Part shown: positions 1 through 24,400 of the stretch, piece after piece | How positions within the stretch are numbered: position 1 is the stretch's first letter | Layout of the letters: each line of letters begins with the position of its first letter | Source of the DNA: Pipra filicauda | Taxonomy: Eukaryota; Chordata; Aves; Passeriformes; Pipridae | DNA: 64,000 bases | Assembly (NCBI RefSeq): GCF_003945595.2 | Contig: NW_024104350.1 | Coordinates: forward strand, 744,001-808,000 | Direction of reading: 5' to 3' | Program-made: the position numbers and the translations under genes | The notes under the pieces: model-generated | What the model saw: the letters and a program-made list of their open reading frames with translations, nothing else | Told to the model about the DNA's origin: nothing | Database searches by the model: none

Positions 1-1437
1 CTCTTAAGGAAAGGTACACGAGAGAGAAAATCTCAAATATTTTTCCTGCCCAAAGCTTCCCAGGTGTAGGCATCCAATCATGCACAAAGCCAAAGTAATC
101 AGAAAAACTGCAAGCAAACCCACTGATGGGTGGTTTCCCTCTCTGTTAATCTCATCTCATCTCCCTTGCCCAGTGCATTGGCTGTTGGTCTGGCCAGCCC
201 TGATCTGGGAATCAGGAAAAAATTGGAGTTGGTTATGCAAGACCTGAATGCCTGCCCAAAGAGGCAAAATGCAATGGCTTTTCAGAGAGAAAAAAGCATC
301 TGGAAAACCCTTCATGGGATTTGGAGTGCCCTTCACAGGCCCTCAGGGATTGCTGAGAAGCAAATGGGGCACAAGCCCATATAGTTTTTTTCATTTTCAG
401 GTCACTTTAAGGACATCTCCAAACACAGCCACGCCTGATGCAGGGTTTGGGAGTGACTCTTGCCCTGCTCTGAAGGCAGCTCAGAGCCAAGAGGTAACAC
501 CTCCCACCACCAGGTCCCAGACCCTCTGCAGGGCTGGGATGTGGGAGGCTGTGACCCCACGTGCAGGGTGTCATGCTCTCCGTGCCCTGGTGTGCTCTGG
601 AAGGTCCGGACGTGCACAGGGGCTCCTCCTGACTCCCATCCTCCCTCCCTGCCGCGTGTCCTCGGGACAGCATGGGGCTGTGGCAGTCCAGGAGGCACCA
701 GCACCTCTGGCAGGTGTAGGATTGACTCTGCCTGGAAGCCACGCAGGAGGATGCTGAGGGATTCTGCCTCTGCTCTTGGGGAACATCGTGCTGTACAAGA
801 GCAGCACATTCGTGCACAGGGACTTGGTGGTTCCTCAACTCATGTGGTTCCTTGTGAGCTTGGTAGGACCCTGTCATGATGAGAGCAAGGCTGTGTGATA
901 GCAGTGCAACAAAGTTGGCTTTGTGACCTTGGGCAGTTTCCTGAGTGGTTTGCAGTATGACACTGCACTCTGGGAAGCCCAGCGGAGCCAGGACACGCTG
1001 TTCACTTGGCTGTGGTGTGCTGGCGCGGGTCTGTCCATCACTGCTAGGCTCTCTACAGGTGTTGGTTTAGGTGTAGCCCCACTGCAGACCAACTCTTGGC
1101 AGATTCACAGTCATTCTGGGGTGCCCTGGCTTCATTGCAGGAGGTGTGGAGATGCCTGAGCACAGCAGCTGGCTCCCATGCAGTGAAATTGGGAGTGGGT
1201 GCGGCACATGTGTCCCCTTGCTGGGCAGCCAGGCTTGAGCTCAGCAGCTGCCCAGACAGGTCAAAAGGGCCTGGAGCAAGGCTGGGAGCTCAGAGCCTCC
1301 CTAGACACGTCTCTGTGGACTCGAGGCAGCACAGTGGGAGCAGCCCCAGGGCAGGGGTGACCATGTGCCATGCCCATGTCGGGGGCTCTGCTCCTGCCCG
1401 AGGCTGCTGCCCTGACCCACCACCACTTTTGTTTCAG
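1..1437. other. FRMPD1 intron, no exon seen
   Basis: This stretch lies upstream of the first recognisable FRMPD1 exon in the window. I looked for the PDZ-domain exons that precede this exon in the family and found no matching reading frame on the plus strand. It is therefore most likely the 3' part of a long intron, with the PDZ exons to the left of the window. The open frames here are short, overlap one another on both strands and have no recognisable homology. Confidence 0.6.
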
Positions 1438-15773
<14,336 letters not shown>

Positions 15774-17096
15774 CAGGCTGGGTGGGGGGCACACGACAGC
15801 ACGGGGGGGACAGAGCCCAGCCGTGTGCCCTCTGTCCACCTCAGGCTCTCCCCCATGGCCATGTGCAGCCCCACAGCCCCAGGATGGCCATGGGAGGACA
15901 CGTCTTTCACAAGAGGTGCCACGGGGAGCTGGGCTCCCCAAGAGATGCTGTGCCCAAGGGTGCTCTCAGAGCACTGCAGTGGCGTGTGTGTCCTGCCCAA
16001 GGCTCATCCCTCACCTCCCAGCGGCCATGCAGGTGTCCTCTCTCAGGGGGTTGTCTCAGCCACATTCTGTCACCTGTGGGGAAGGACAGGACCCTTTTGG
16101 CCTACCTTTCACCCGCTCCTGGATTCCCAGGCAGGCTCTGGGACATCAAACCCCACCCTGGCCTAATGTGAAGAACCTCAGGTGGCTTTGCCCACCTTTT
16201 GTGGCCAAGGGAACGCAGTGATCCCATATTCAAACACTTTTCCATGTGAGGGCAGGAAGGGTTGTCCCAGGCTGGGGAGGTAGCACCATCTCCCTCTCTT
16301 CCACTGCAATTCCTGTGTCAGCAGCAACTCTCTTTCTGTTTGGTGATGCATGAGGCAGTCCCTGACTGACTCCCCAGCCCCGTGCTACTCACAGCTCTGG
16401 GTCTGCCAGAAGGAACCAGCAAGCCCCAACACCGAAATGCCACTGTCAGAGCTGTGCAGTGACCCTTCCATAGCCTCCATGGGCAAGGACCAGCCTCTGT
16501 CCCCACTCCCACCAGGTGCAGCTCACCCTGGCCAGGTATGAGCTGTGAAGGTGGTCTCACTTTGCATCTCCTGAGAGGCAGCACTGCAGTGCTTGCCCAA
16601 GGGGGTCACCTCCACCTCCAGCTTGCCAAGAGCCCCCAGGTCACAGCCACCACTGACACCACAACACCCTGGGCCCCTGTTGTGGGTTAACCTGGGGATA
16701 AGCAGAGGTTAACCCCTGGCTGGGGTTAAACCACAACAGCCTCCCAACTGCTGTTGCTGGGGCCCCTCTGACAGCCTCACCTGGGCAGAACCCCAGGTGT
16801 GAGACACTCTTGCTGTGAAAAGAAATGAAAACACATAACCATAGTTACCTCAGACGGCCCTCAGGTCTCACTGCCAGTGGCCGTGAGGCTTTGGGTCTCT
16901 TTTGGCAGCAATGGCTGAGGTAACACATCGACACAGCTGCATGAACATGCTTCCTGCTGGGGCTGTGGGACGTGTCCCTGCTCTGTGCAGGGCACAGCCC
17001 AGCCCAGGTACCTCCCAGCAGGACACACCTGTGCATGTCACACATGACAAGGTACCACACATAGTAACTGTAAGGACACAATGGGGATCTAAACGT
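15774..17096 (+). other. FRMPD1 3' flank / 3' UTR region
   Basis: This is noncoding sequence between the FRMPD1 stop and the presumed TRMT10B polyadenylation site. I found no AATAAA or ATTAAA on the plus strand, so the FRMPD1 transcript end is not placed. The nearest plus-strand AATAAA is at 17584-17589, inside the last TRMT10B exon. A hairpin-forming inverted repeat is listed separately at 16677-16739. EXOSC3 is not encoded here on either strand. Confidence 0.5.
16677..16739. repeat. Imperfect inverted repeat with GTTAA cores
   Basis: The left arm CTGTTGTGGGTTAACC (16677-16692) and right arm GGTTAAACCACAACAG (16724-16739) are reverse complements with one mismatch in 16. Between them lies a third GGTTAACC palindrome at 16708-16715. 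The outer ends read TG...CA. From memory, TGT(C/T)(A/G)TGGTTTAACCCCAGCC-like ends are seen in some songbird LTR-type repeats, so a small remnant of such an element is possible. A simple RNA hairpin in the FRMPD1 3' UTR is the alternative. Confidence 0.6.
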
Positions 17097-17102
17097 TTTA
17101 TT
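17097..17102 (-). terminator. Candidate TRMT10B polyadenylation signal
   Basis: Minus-strand AATAAA, 442 nt past the TRMT10B stop codon. It is the first canonical hexamer on that strand after the stop. Confidence 0.55.
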
Positions 17103-17543
17103 TTAGATTAGATGCATAGAACTAGCTACAGGCTTCAACAACTCACCAAGTCTTCAAGTGGGTTTAAGTTGTTGGGACATGGTGCCCTTGCCTCCCATCC
17201 TGCATTCTCCTGTGGGAGCAGCACTGTCCTGTCCCATGGGAAGGGATTTTCCTCTCTCATAAGCTTTGCAATCCTAACTTCACCTTACTCACTGTTTAAC
17301 TAAAATGAAGGAAACACATCAAAGCTCTCCTCCCTGTCCCAGAACAAGTGTAGGTGCAGGAGTCAAAAACAAACAGCTGCAAGGAAGCAAAACTGAATTC
17401 ACGTCAGTTTTCACTGATCCCAGGCTCCACCAGCTCTTGTTCCTTGCCCAGGGGGATGGGGGTTGTCTGGCACTGCTGAGGTAGAAGGTGTTGCTCTGAA
17501 AAGGTCCCTTGCTCTGACAAGCGACTGTGCTCCCTGTGCCCAG

Positions 17544-20444
17544 TCACGCTGGTGCCTCCTGCCTGTGCAGCTCTTCACCACAAAATAAAATTTCCTTTTT
17601 TCCTTGGGCGGTGCTGTGCTGGGCTGTTTCCACCTGTTCCACTCCCTCCCGTAGCACGAAGCCTTTTCCAGAAGAGACTCCAGCCTTCAGGGCCACTGGC
17701 CAGCTCCGCATCTCGTAGTAGGTGCACAGGATGTCAAAGACTGTCAGGAGCAGAGAGGTGTTGAGTCACACGCGTGCTGTGACACCTGTGCCAGCAGCTC
17801 TACACACCCACCAAACACCAGGGAGGGGTGACAGCTGACCCAGAGAGGGTCCCCCCCTGTAACACCTGAAGAGTCTGTGCCACAGGGAGCCCATCTAGGG
17901 GCAGACAGGTATTTTGGAGAGGACTTCAGGGAGCTCTGGGCAAAGTGGAGTCTGTGTCAACTATAGCCAAGGTGCCTTTGGTCACTGTTTTGCCTGACCT
18001 GTGCCACCCGTCTGTGTGGATGATGGTACCCCCTGTATTGGGCCACACCTGCTGTGCTCCCACCATCACTCCTGGGTGCTGAGACCCCACCTCAGGGCTC
18101 CCCTGGGCACACAGAGCCCCCAGCCACCTCAGGGGCAAGAACTTCCTAGAGCTGGCCCAGGACATGAGCCCATCTGCAGTCACCTTGCAATTCCACCTTG
18201 CAATCCTCTGCTGTGACCAAGTGTGCCAGCCCAAGGTAGTACAGGACACCAACACCCTCCCTGGACCGAGCCTGGCACAGGCCCCTGAACTCCCACCCTC
18301 CCAACAACAGCCCCCCAGCACCCCCCCACCAGATTGTGCCCTGCCTCATGCACAGCTCCCCCAGGGAGCACACAGACCTCAGAACAGGGATCAGCAGGGA
18401 TCACACCACACTCCAGCGTGTCCCCCCAGCCCCGGCACAGCCCCAGAGCAGCCCCTCACCCTGGTTGATGGCCAGTGTCTCTGAGTGGTAGTTCCTGGAG
18501 TTGGGGGCTTTCACCATGTACTCACGGATGGGGAGTCGGGCTGTCTGCAGGCACTGCTCCCGTGCCCTCTGCAGGGTCAGCTGCTGCAGGGACACACAGA
18601 CACGCTGCCACACGGCCTCACACACGCGTGGCACAAGCAGCTACAGAGCCAAAACCTGCCCTGGGCCTCGTGGCACCTGCACTGCTGCGGCCTGGCCCAG
18701 CCCACTGCTGGGTCTGGGCAGGATTTGAGGGAGGAGGGATGCTGGTGGCAGCAACCTGACTGGGATATCTCTGCTCTCGTGAGGGAATGGAGCAGGCAAC
18801 ACCCACCTTGTGAATGCTCTCGTCCACCAGCCCTCCCAGCACGTACACCTTATCTGGATCGATGTCTTCAAGGACTAGGAAAAGGACATTGGCTCAGCCC
18901 CACACAGCAGTGAATCCTGCAAGATGCTGCTCTCCGTTGCCTAAAGCATGTGAAATATGTACCATTTTCAGAGTCAGGAGTGAGATAAACAATGGCATCC
19001 AAAGGAAATAGGTCCAGGTAACTCTCTGGAGTTGTATCCATCTGAAAAACACAAGGCAGGGAGAGGAGCAGCCCATCAGCTCAAGGTCTATCTGCCAGAA
19101 CAAATAACCCCCCAGACACAGATATCCTGGGACTGACAATGCTGTTTGGACGTATAAATGCCTACAGAAACACTGGCTTTGGGTTTTCCTTTTTCAATTG
19201 GAAAATGGTTCTGTGTGGGCACTGAACACTACATATCTCAAATTCCATTAAATTCTCTCCTCATCAAAAGTCTTTGGTGTGGTTTGAGGAAAGGAGAACA
19301 GCAATAATTATCTAATTTTAAATGAGATTCAAGTTCTCGAGGGACTCAGGAGTCCCCACCGCGGGTGTTTTTGCTGCACTGGCTGCCGGGTGTGCTGCAG
19401 AGCGCAGGGCTCAGCTCTCACCAGGTACCGTGTGAAGCCGTCGTTCATGCGGAGGCACTGCTCGTAGATCGGCGTCCCTGCCGCGAACTCGGTCAGGCAC
19501 AGCCAGAAGGGGCGGGCGGCGCGGCGGTTCGCCCCGTACAGCCGGCGGATCTGCGAGGCCAGGCGGCCGCTCTCCTGGGGACGGGGCGGGATGGCACCGA
19601 GCGGGATCGGGGACACACCAGTGCTCTGCCGGGGGCCGGTCCCGCCAGGCTCTCGGTGCCCTGCCTGGGGCAGGGACGGGCACACGCGGGGTGCAGCATC
19701 CCCGGGACCCCCGAGCAACCCCCGGGCAGCCCCCTCGTACCTTCTCGGTCATGCCGCCGGCCACACCGAGGTCCACGCAGAGCCGCGGCCCCGCCGCCCG
19801 CGCTTGCAGCAGCCGCTCCCGGGCCAGGGCGGCCGGGACCCTCCCGCGGGGGAGCGGGGGCTGCGCGGGCCCGGCGGGGCCGCTGCCGAGCGCCGCCCCC
19901 GCGCCGTCCCCGCGCCCCGGGGCCCGCCGGGCCCGCCGGCGCTGCCGCTCCTGCCGCCGCTTCCCGCGCCGGGCGGCGACGACCCGCTCCCAGCGCCGGC
20001 GCTTCCGCAGCGCGTTCCTCTGCGGGGGACAGGGGTCAGCGGGGCCGCCGGGCACCGGAGCGGGGACCGCGGGGCACCGGAGCGGGGATCGCCAGGGACT
20101 GGAGCGGGGACTGCCGGGCACCGGAGCGGGGACCGCGGGCAGGCCAGGGACCGGAGCGGGGATCGCCGGGCACCGGAGAGGGGCTCGGGTCCCGGCACCG
20201 AGCACGGCCCCGCCGAACTCACCGAGAGCGGCCCCTCCGCGCCCCCCGAGCGCGGCCCCGCGGCCGAGGGCTCGATCTGCAGCAGCCGCAGCGCCTCGGC
20301 CGCCACCGCCGGGTCCATCTCCCCCGCCGGGTCCATCTCCCCCGCCGGGTCCATCTTCGGCGGATCCATCTCCCCCGCCGGGTCGGTGTCCGCCGGGTCG
20401 GTCTCAGCCCCAGCCGCCCCGACGGCCCCGCCGCCGGCCGCCAT
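17544..20444 (-). CDS. TRMT10B: TRMT10B, tRNA m1G9-type methyltransferase homologue B
   Basis: Minus-strand exons: 20444-20223, 20019-19741, 19574-19422, 19041-18963, 18874-18807, 18583-18460, 17740-17544 (TGA). They join in frame to 373 residues; human TRMT10B is 316. TRM10-family SPOUT enzymes use S-adenosylmethionine to methylate position 9 of tRNA. Family blocks are visible: a basic helix (RKRRRWERVVAARRGKRRQE), GPRLCVDLGV, IRRLYGANRRAARPFWLCLT, YLTPDSEN, KVYVLGGLVDESI, TARLPIREY, NYHSETLAINQVFDIL and SSGKGFVLREG. The excess length over human sits in a GC-rich N-terminus with an in-frame DPAGEM repeat and an Ala/Gly/Pro-rich linker in exon 2. The start at 20444 is the most upstream ATG in exon 1 that keeps a Kozak-like GCCGCC context; later in-frame ATGs in the repeat are alternatives. 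The gene is divergent from DCAF10. Confidence 0.94.
20042..20200. repeat. GC-rich imperfect minisatellite in TRMT10B intron 1
   Basis: A unit close to GGGCACCGGAGCGGGGA(C/T)CGC recurs about six times with substitutions and small indels across nearly all of the 203-bp intron 1. It is noncoding. Confidence 0.8.
20309..20392 (-). repeat. In-frame 18-bp coding repeat in TRMT10B exon 1
   Basis: On the minus strand the 18-bp unit ATGGACCCGGCGGGGGAG encodes MDPAGE. There are two perfect copies and further diverged ones, giving a run of MDPAGE, MDPPK and TDPAD-like units at about residues 15-45. It is acidic and proline-containing and so probably disordered. Confidence 0.85.
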
Positions 20445-21309
20445 CGCGGAGAGGGCGGGTCCGCTCCGGGGCCGGGGGTGGGTCCCGGGCGGGTCCGTCC
20501 GTCCCCCCGCGGGAGCAGCGGCGGCCCCGGAGCAGAAGGGACCCGGCAGAGCCGAGGGTTCCCCCGGTGCCCGCTCTCCCGCCGGGCCCGGTGCCAGTCC
20601 GTGCTGGGGGCCCCGCTCGCAGCGGCACTGGAGTTCGTGCACGGTCCCCTCCCGGCTCAGGGGGTTCCCAGCGTGCGCTGTTTTGGTGTTTTCTCGCCGC
20701 CATGAGAACGGGCACGGGCATAAACCACTGCAGAGGCAGTTGCTCAGCACCAACCGCCCGATGCCTGGTCCCGAGCAGCAACACCCCCAGACGGCTGTAA
20801 CCCCCTGGAAAACTGTCCCCCACACCCCATGGCATCACTGTCAGCGTGTGAACTGGGGTAAGGCAAAGGGGAGACATAAATAAAAGCTGACGCAGCCGGG
20901 ATCAGCTGTCCCGGCCGTGCCCGCCTCGCTGTCAGGGCAGGGGAGGCTGAGAAGCCCTGGACAGGGGCAGCACTGCCCAGCGACAGCTCAACACCCGTGT
21001 GTGATCAGTCTGCCTCAAAACAGAGGGTTCAGCCTTGTACAACGCTGACAACGCAACGGCTGGATCATAACTGCCCAACTGCAAAGTTGGACTCAAATTC
21101 TGAGGAGCTCAGGGCCAGAGGGAGCCCCCGAACCGGGAACCCTCAGCCCAGGGGGGCTCCGGGTCAGGGGGTCCCGATCAGGGGGGTCCCGAGGTCCCGG
21201 GTCAGAGAGATCCGAGTCACGGGCTCCCGCTCAGGGGGGTCCCGGGTCAGAGCGATCCGGGTCGGGGGTCCCGCTCAGGGGGCTCCAAACCTGCCGGCGC
21301 CGCCCCGAT

Positions 21310-21333
21310 CACGTGCAGCTGCGGTCACGTGAC
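21310..21333. promoter_or_regulatory. Paired CACGTG E-boxes upstream of DCAF10
   Basis: CACGTG at 21310-21315, CAGCTG at 21316-21321 and the perfect 10-bp palindrome GTCACGTGAC at 21324-21333. GTCACGTGAC matches the CLEAR/USF/MiT-family consensus. They lie about 150 bp upstream of the DCAF10 start codon. Confidence 0.7.
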
Positions 21334-21375
21334 CGTGTAGCGCGGGGCCTCATAGGGGTAGGAGTGAGCCAGAGC

Positions 21376-21456
21376 TGCGCATGCGCAGGGCCTGCGGCAG
21401 GGGGCGGAGCTGCGCAGGCGCAGTGTCCCGCCCCGCCGGCAGGGGGCGGAGCCGCG
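21376..21456. promoter_or_regulatory. Duplicated NRF1 + GC-box module upstream of DCAF10
   Basis: TGCGCATGCGCA at 21376-21387 is a perfect 12-bp palindrome and an ideal NRF1 site. A second, near-match TGCGCAGGCGCA is at 21411-21422. Each is followed by a GGCAGGGGGCGGAGC block (about 21395 and 21437) that fits SP1 and partly CTCF. The arrangement looks like a local duplication about 40 bp apart. Confidence 0.75.
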
Positions 21457-21467
21457 CTGCCGCCGCC

Positions 21468-24400
21468 ATGAGCGCGGAGCCGGAGCCGGGCCCGGGGCCG
21501 GGAGTAGGGCTGGACCCGGACCCGGCGCCGGGGCCCGCGCTGGACCCCGAGCCCCCCGGGCACCACGATCCTGCGGGCCCGGGGCCCGGCGCGCCCGGGG
21601 GGCTGTTCGCGTGGCTGCGCGGGCGCTGCCTGGGCCGCGGCGCCGCCGTGGACCCGGCGCGGGACACGTTCGGCGCCATGACCGGGCTGTACGGCGCCAT
21701 CCAGCCCGCCGACTCCGTGTCCCTCAGCACCCGCACCCACGGCGCGGTCTTCAACCTCGAGTACTCGCCCGACGGGTAGGTGCGCGTGAGAACCCCGGCC
21801 AGGTGTGCCCGGGCCTCTGCCCATTCGGGTGTGCCCTGGATCGACATCCAGGTGTGCCTGGGGCTCCCCAGGCCCAGAGGCCGCTCTGATGACCCTGGGC
21901 AGAGCAGAGACCCTCCCTCTCCGGGACAGTCAGCCTCGATCCCCGCTGACGAGTGCCCAGCTCAGGCTGCTGCCAGGGCTCCCCTGGTGCTGCCAAATCT
22001 GTTTTACAAGGCTTTAGTGAAAAGCCCCCGCTGGGTTTGCAGAAGGGCAAATAGATATTCCAAATTAGCGTTTGAGTTGGTGTTACTGCAGTGTCAGAGC
22101 ACCCAGAGGGTATGGGCAGGGGAACCCACAGCACGAGAGGTACCTGCCAGAGGGCAAACCCCCCCAACGCAGAGGTTCTACTCCTTCAGGTCGGTGCTGA
22201 CTGTCGCCTGCGAACAGACCGAAGTCCTGCTCTTTGACCCAATATCCTCAAAGCACATCAAGACTCTCTCTGAGGCCCACGAAGACTGTGTAAACAACAT
22301 CAGGTAGGTCAGGAGGGGTGTTTTGCCACAGCTCAGCCATTATGCTTTCAATCCTCTGCCAGTCTCTCAGGACAGGGCAGAAAATAGTGGGAGCCTAAAT
22401 CCAGTATTTTTATCATGCAGATTTTTTCCTTTAAAATCAGAGTTTCTTTAACTGTTCTGCGTCTGTGAATTGATTTTGAGGGGTGAATTTAAGGTACCTT
22501 CTAATAATATTGCAGCTACTCTTAAATTTTTAAAGCGAAAAAGAAAAACCCCCCAAAAAAACCAAAAACCCAAAACAACAACCAACGGCAGAACAACAAA
22601 AACTAAACCCAAACCAAAAAATTCAAGAAAACTGCAGAACAGTCTGAGCGTTTCCCCTCAAAAGAGACAGATATGATATGGGGTGCCATGTTCATCAGAT
22701 AAGTCAATGTTTTTCACAAGTTGGCTGTCCTTTTTACGAAAAAGACTGAAGTTTTACGTCAGCTGGTTGTCTGTCAGGAAAGCTGAAGTAAAATGTGCGT
22801 CTGTCTGGCACAGAGGAACTGAACTCTGTTCTGCACACAGTTACTGCAGTGTTACCTGAAACCTTGTCCTGGTTAATGAGCAGGACTCCAGCCACTGTAG
22901 CACTGCAGAAATTCCTTGTAATAAACACCAAAAGTGCTTATTACACCAGAGTTTGGGATTTCTCCCATGGTGATTAGTTATTGTTCATTTTTCAGGGTTG
23001 TTGCTGCTTTTGTGTGGTGTAGCTCTGAGATAAAGGATGTTTAGTGGGTGTTTTTTGAGTGGGTGCCTTATCCCATTTACCTCAGGTCCGGCTTTTTTTC
23101 ATTGAATACTTTTATTGGGCATGAATTCCAAACATAAACCAGCATGCTTTGTCCTTCTAAAAGTAAATGCAGGCCCGAGTTCCAGTGGGAGCAGACGGTG
23201 CTCAGCTTTAATTGTGTAGTGCCAACTCGGTGGTTTTGCCTGTTGATTTTCTTAGTGAACCAAACGACTTTTGTGTGTTCTCAAACAAGGTCTTGTCTTC
23301 ACTCGGTGTTTTTGGAAAGCCTTGCATTTGCTTCAGTAACCTCTAGACTAGGTTTATTCGGCTTACTTCCTAGCTGTGCTAAGTCCAGCCCCTCCATCCG
23401 CACTGAGCTCAGTGTTGTCCAGAGAGGGAACGGGTGGAGTTACTGCTGGGATTCTGTCTGAGCGTATTGTCCACCAGTGGTTTGGCTCTTGTGTGATTTG
23501 TACATGATTCACTAACATACAAAACACCTGAAAACCCCCAAACTAAACCAAACTTTTGCTGTGCCTCTGTGTGTTTATTCATTTGCTTCTACAGAGGTAC
23601 TACTGGTTCATATCCCGACAGTTCTTCTTTTATTGGAAATTTTATTGGTACATATTCTGCTGTGTGTTTTGGGTTTTTTTTTGTCCGTGGCTATTCTGTT
23701 TATCTCTGTGCTAGCTTACATTCCTGCCCAAGAGCATTTGCCTTGGAGAAGGCCCTGAACAGTTGCAGTGTTTCCCTGCCGTTCCCAGGTTTTTGGATAA
23801 CCGACTGTTTGCGACGTGCTCCGACGACACAACGATTGCACTCTGGGACTTGAGGAAGCTGAACACCAAAGTTTGCACTCTGCATGGCCACACCAGCTGG
23901 GTCAAGAACATTGAGTACGACACCAACACGAGGCTGTTGGTGACGTCGGGCTTCGATGGAAATGTGATCATCTGGGACACCAACAGGTACCCAGATGTGT
24001 ACGCTGTGTTTGCACCGTGGCGTTTCTGCAGCACACCAGGACAGGGCTCTTCTGTACAAGGTGCAAACTCAAGGGGGGCTGGAATATGTTCTGAAACACT
24101 GGGAGTAGTGTATACCCCTTACCAAGAGCTTGCATCACCTCTCTGTAGCGATGTCCCATCTATTAGGTCCAGTGACTGAAAGGACCAAATTTTTCCTGAC
24201 ATGCCAAAATGTAGTTCTTCCTTTTGGAGAAAGTTCTGCCCTCGTTGTGGTCATATGAACTCATGAGTTCTGCCATTTCATTAAAAAGTAGGATAAAGAC
24301 AGTGCTCCAGAAAGAGATTTTGGGGTGAACAAGGATGCTGGGCACACCTTGGACCCTCAGGTGCAGGACATCAGGGCCTGGAGTCAGGGCTGACCTTGGC

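Larger units (their letters stand above)
20445..21467. promoter_or_regulatory. Divergent TRMT10B/DCAF10 promoter region
   Basis: About 1 kb separates the two start codons of oppositely transcribed genes. Both flanks are CpG-rich, with a less GC-rich centre near 20.7-21.1 kb. An imperfect repeat of CAGGGGGGTCCCG-like units spans about 21160-21290. Dense factor motifs (E-boxes, NRF1, GC boxes) lie in the last 160 bp before the DCAF10 ATG and are listed separately. Transcription start sites are not visible from sequence alone. Confidence 0.7.

Noticed and set aside
17584..17589. Plus-strand AATAAA as the FRMPD1 poly(A) signal
   Set aside because: It lies 1.8 kb past the FRMPD1 stop and inside the TRMT10B last coding exon. 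It is possible but unsupported, so it is not listed as a terminator.
19365..20883. Long Arg/Pro/Gly-rich plus-strand frames over TRMT10B exons 1-3
   Set aside because: These run through both exons and introns of TRMT10B without splice logic and are produced by high GC content.
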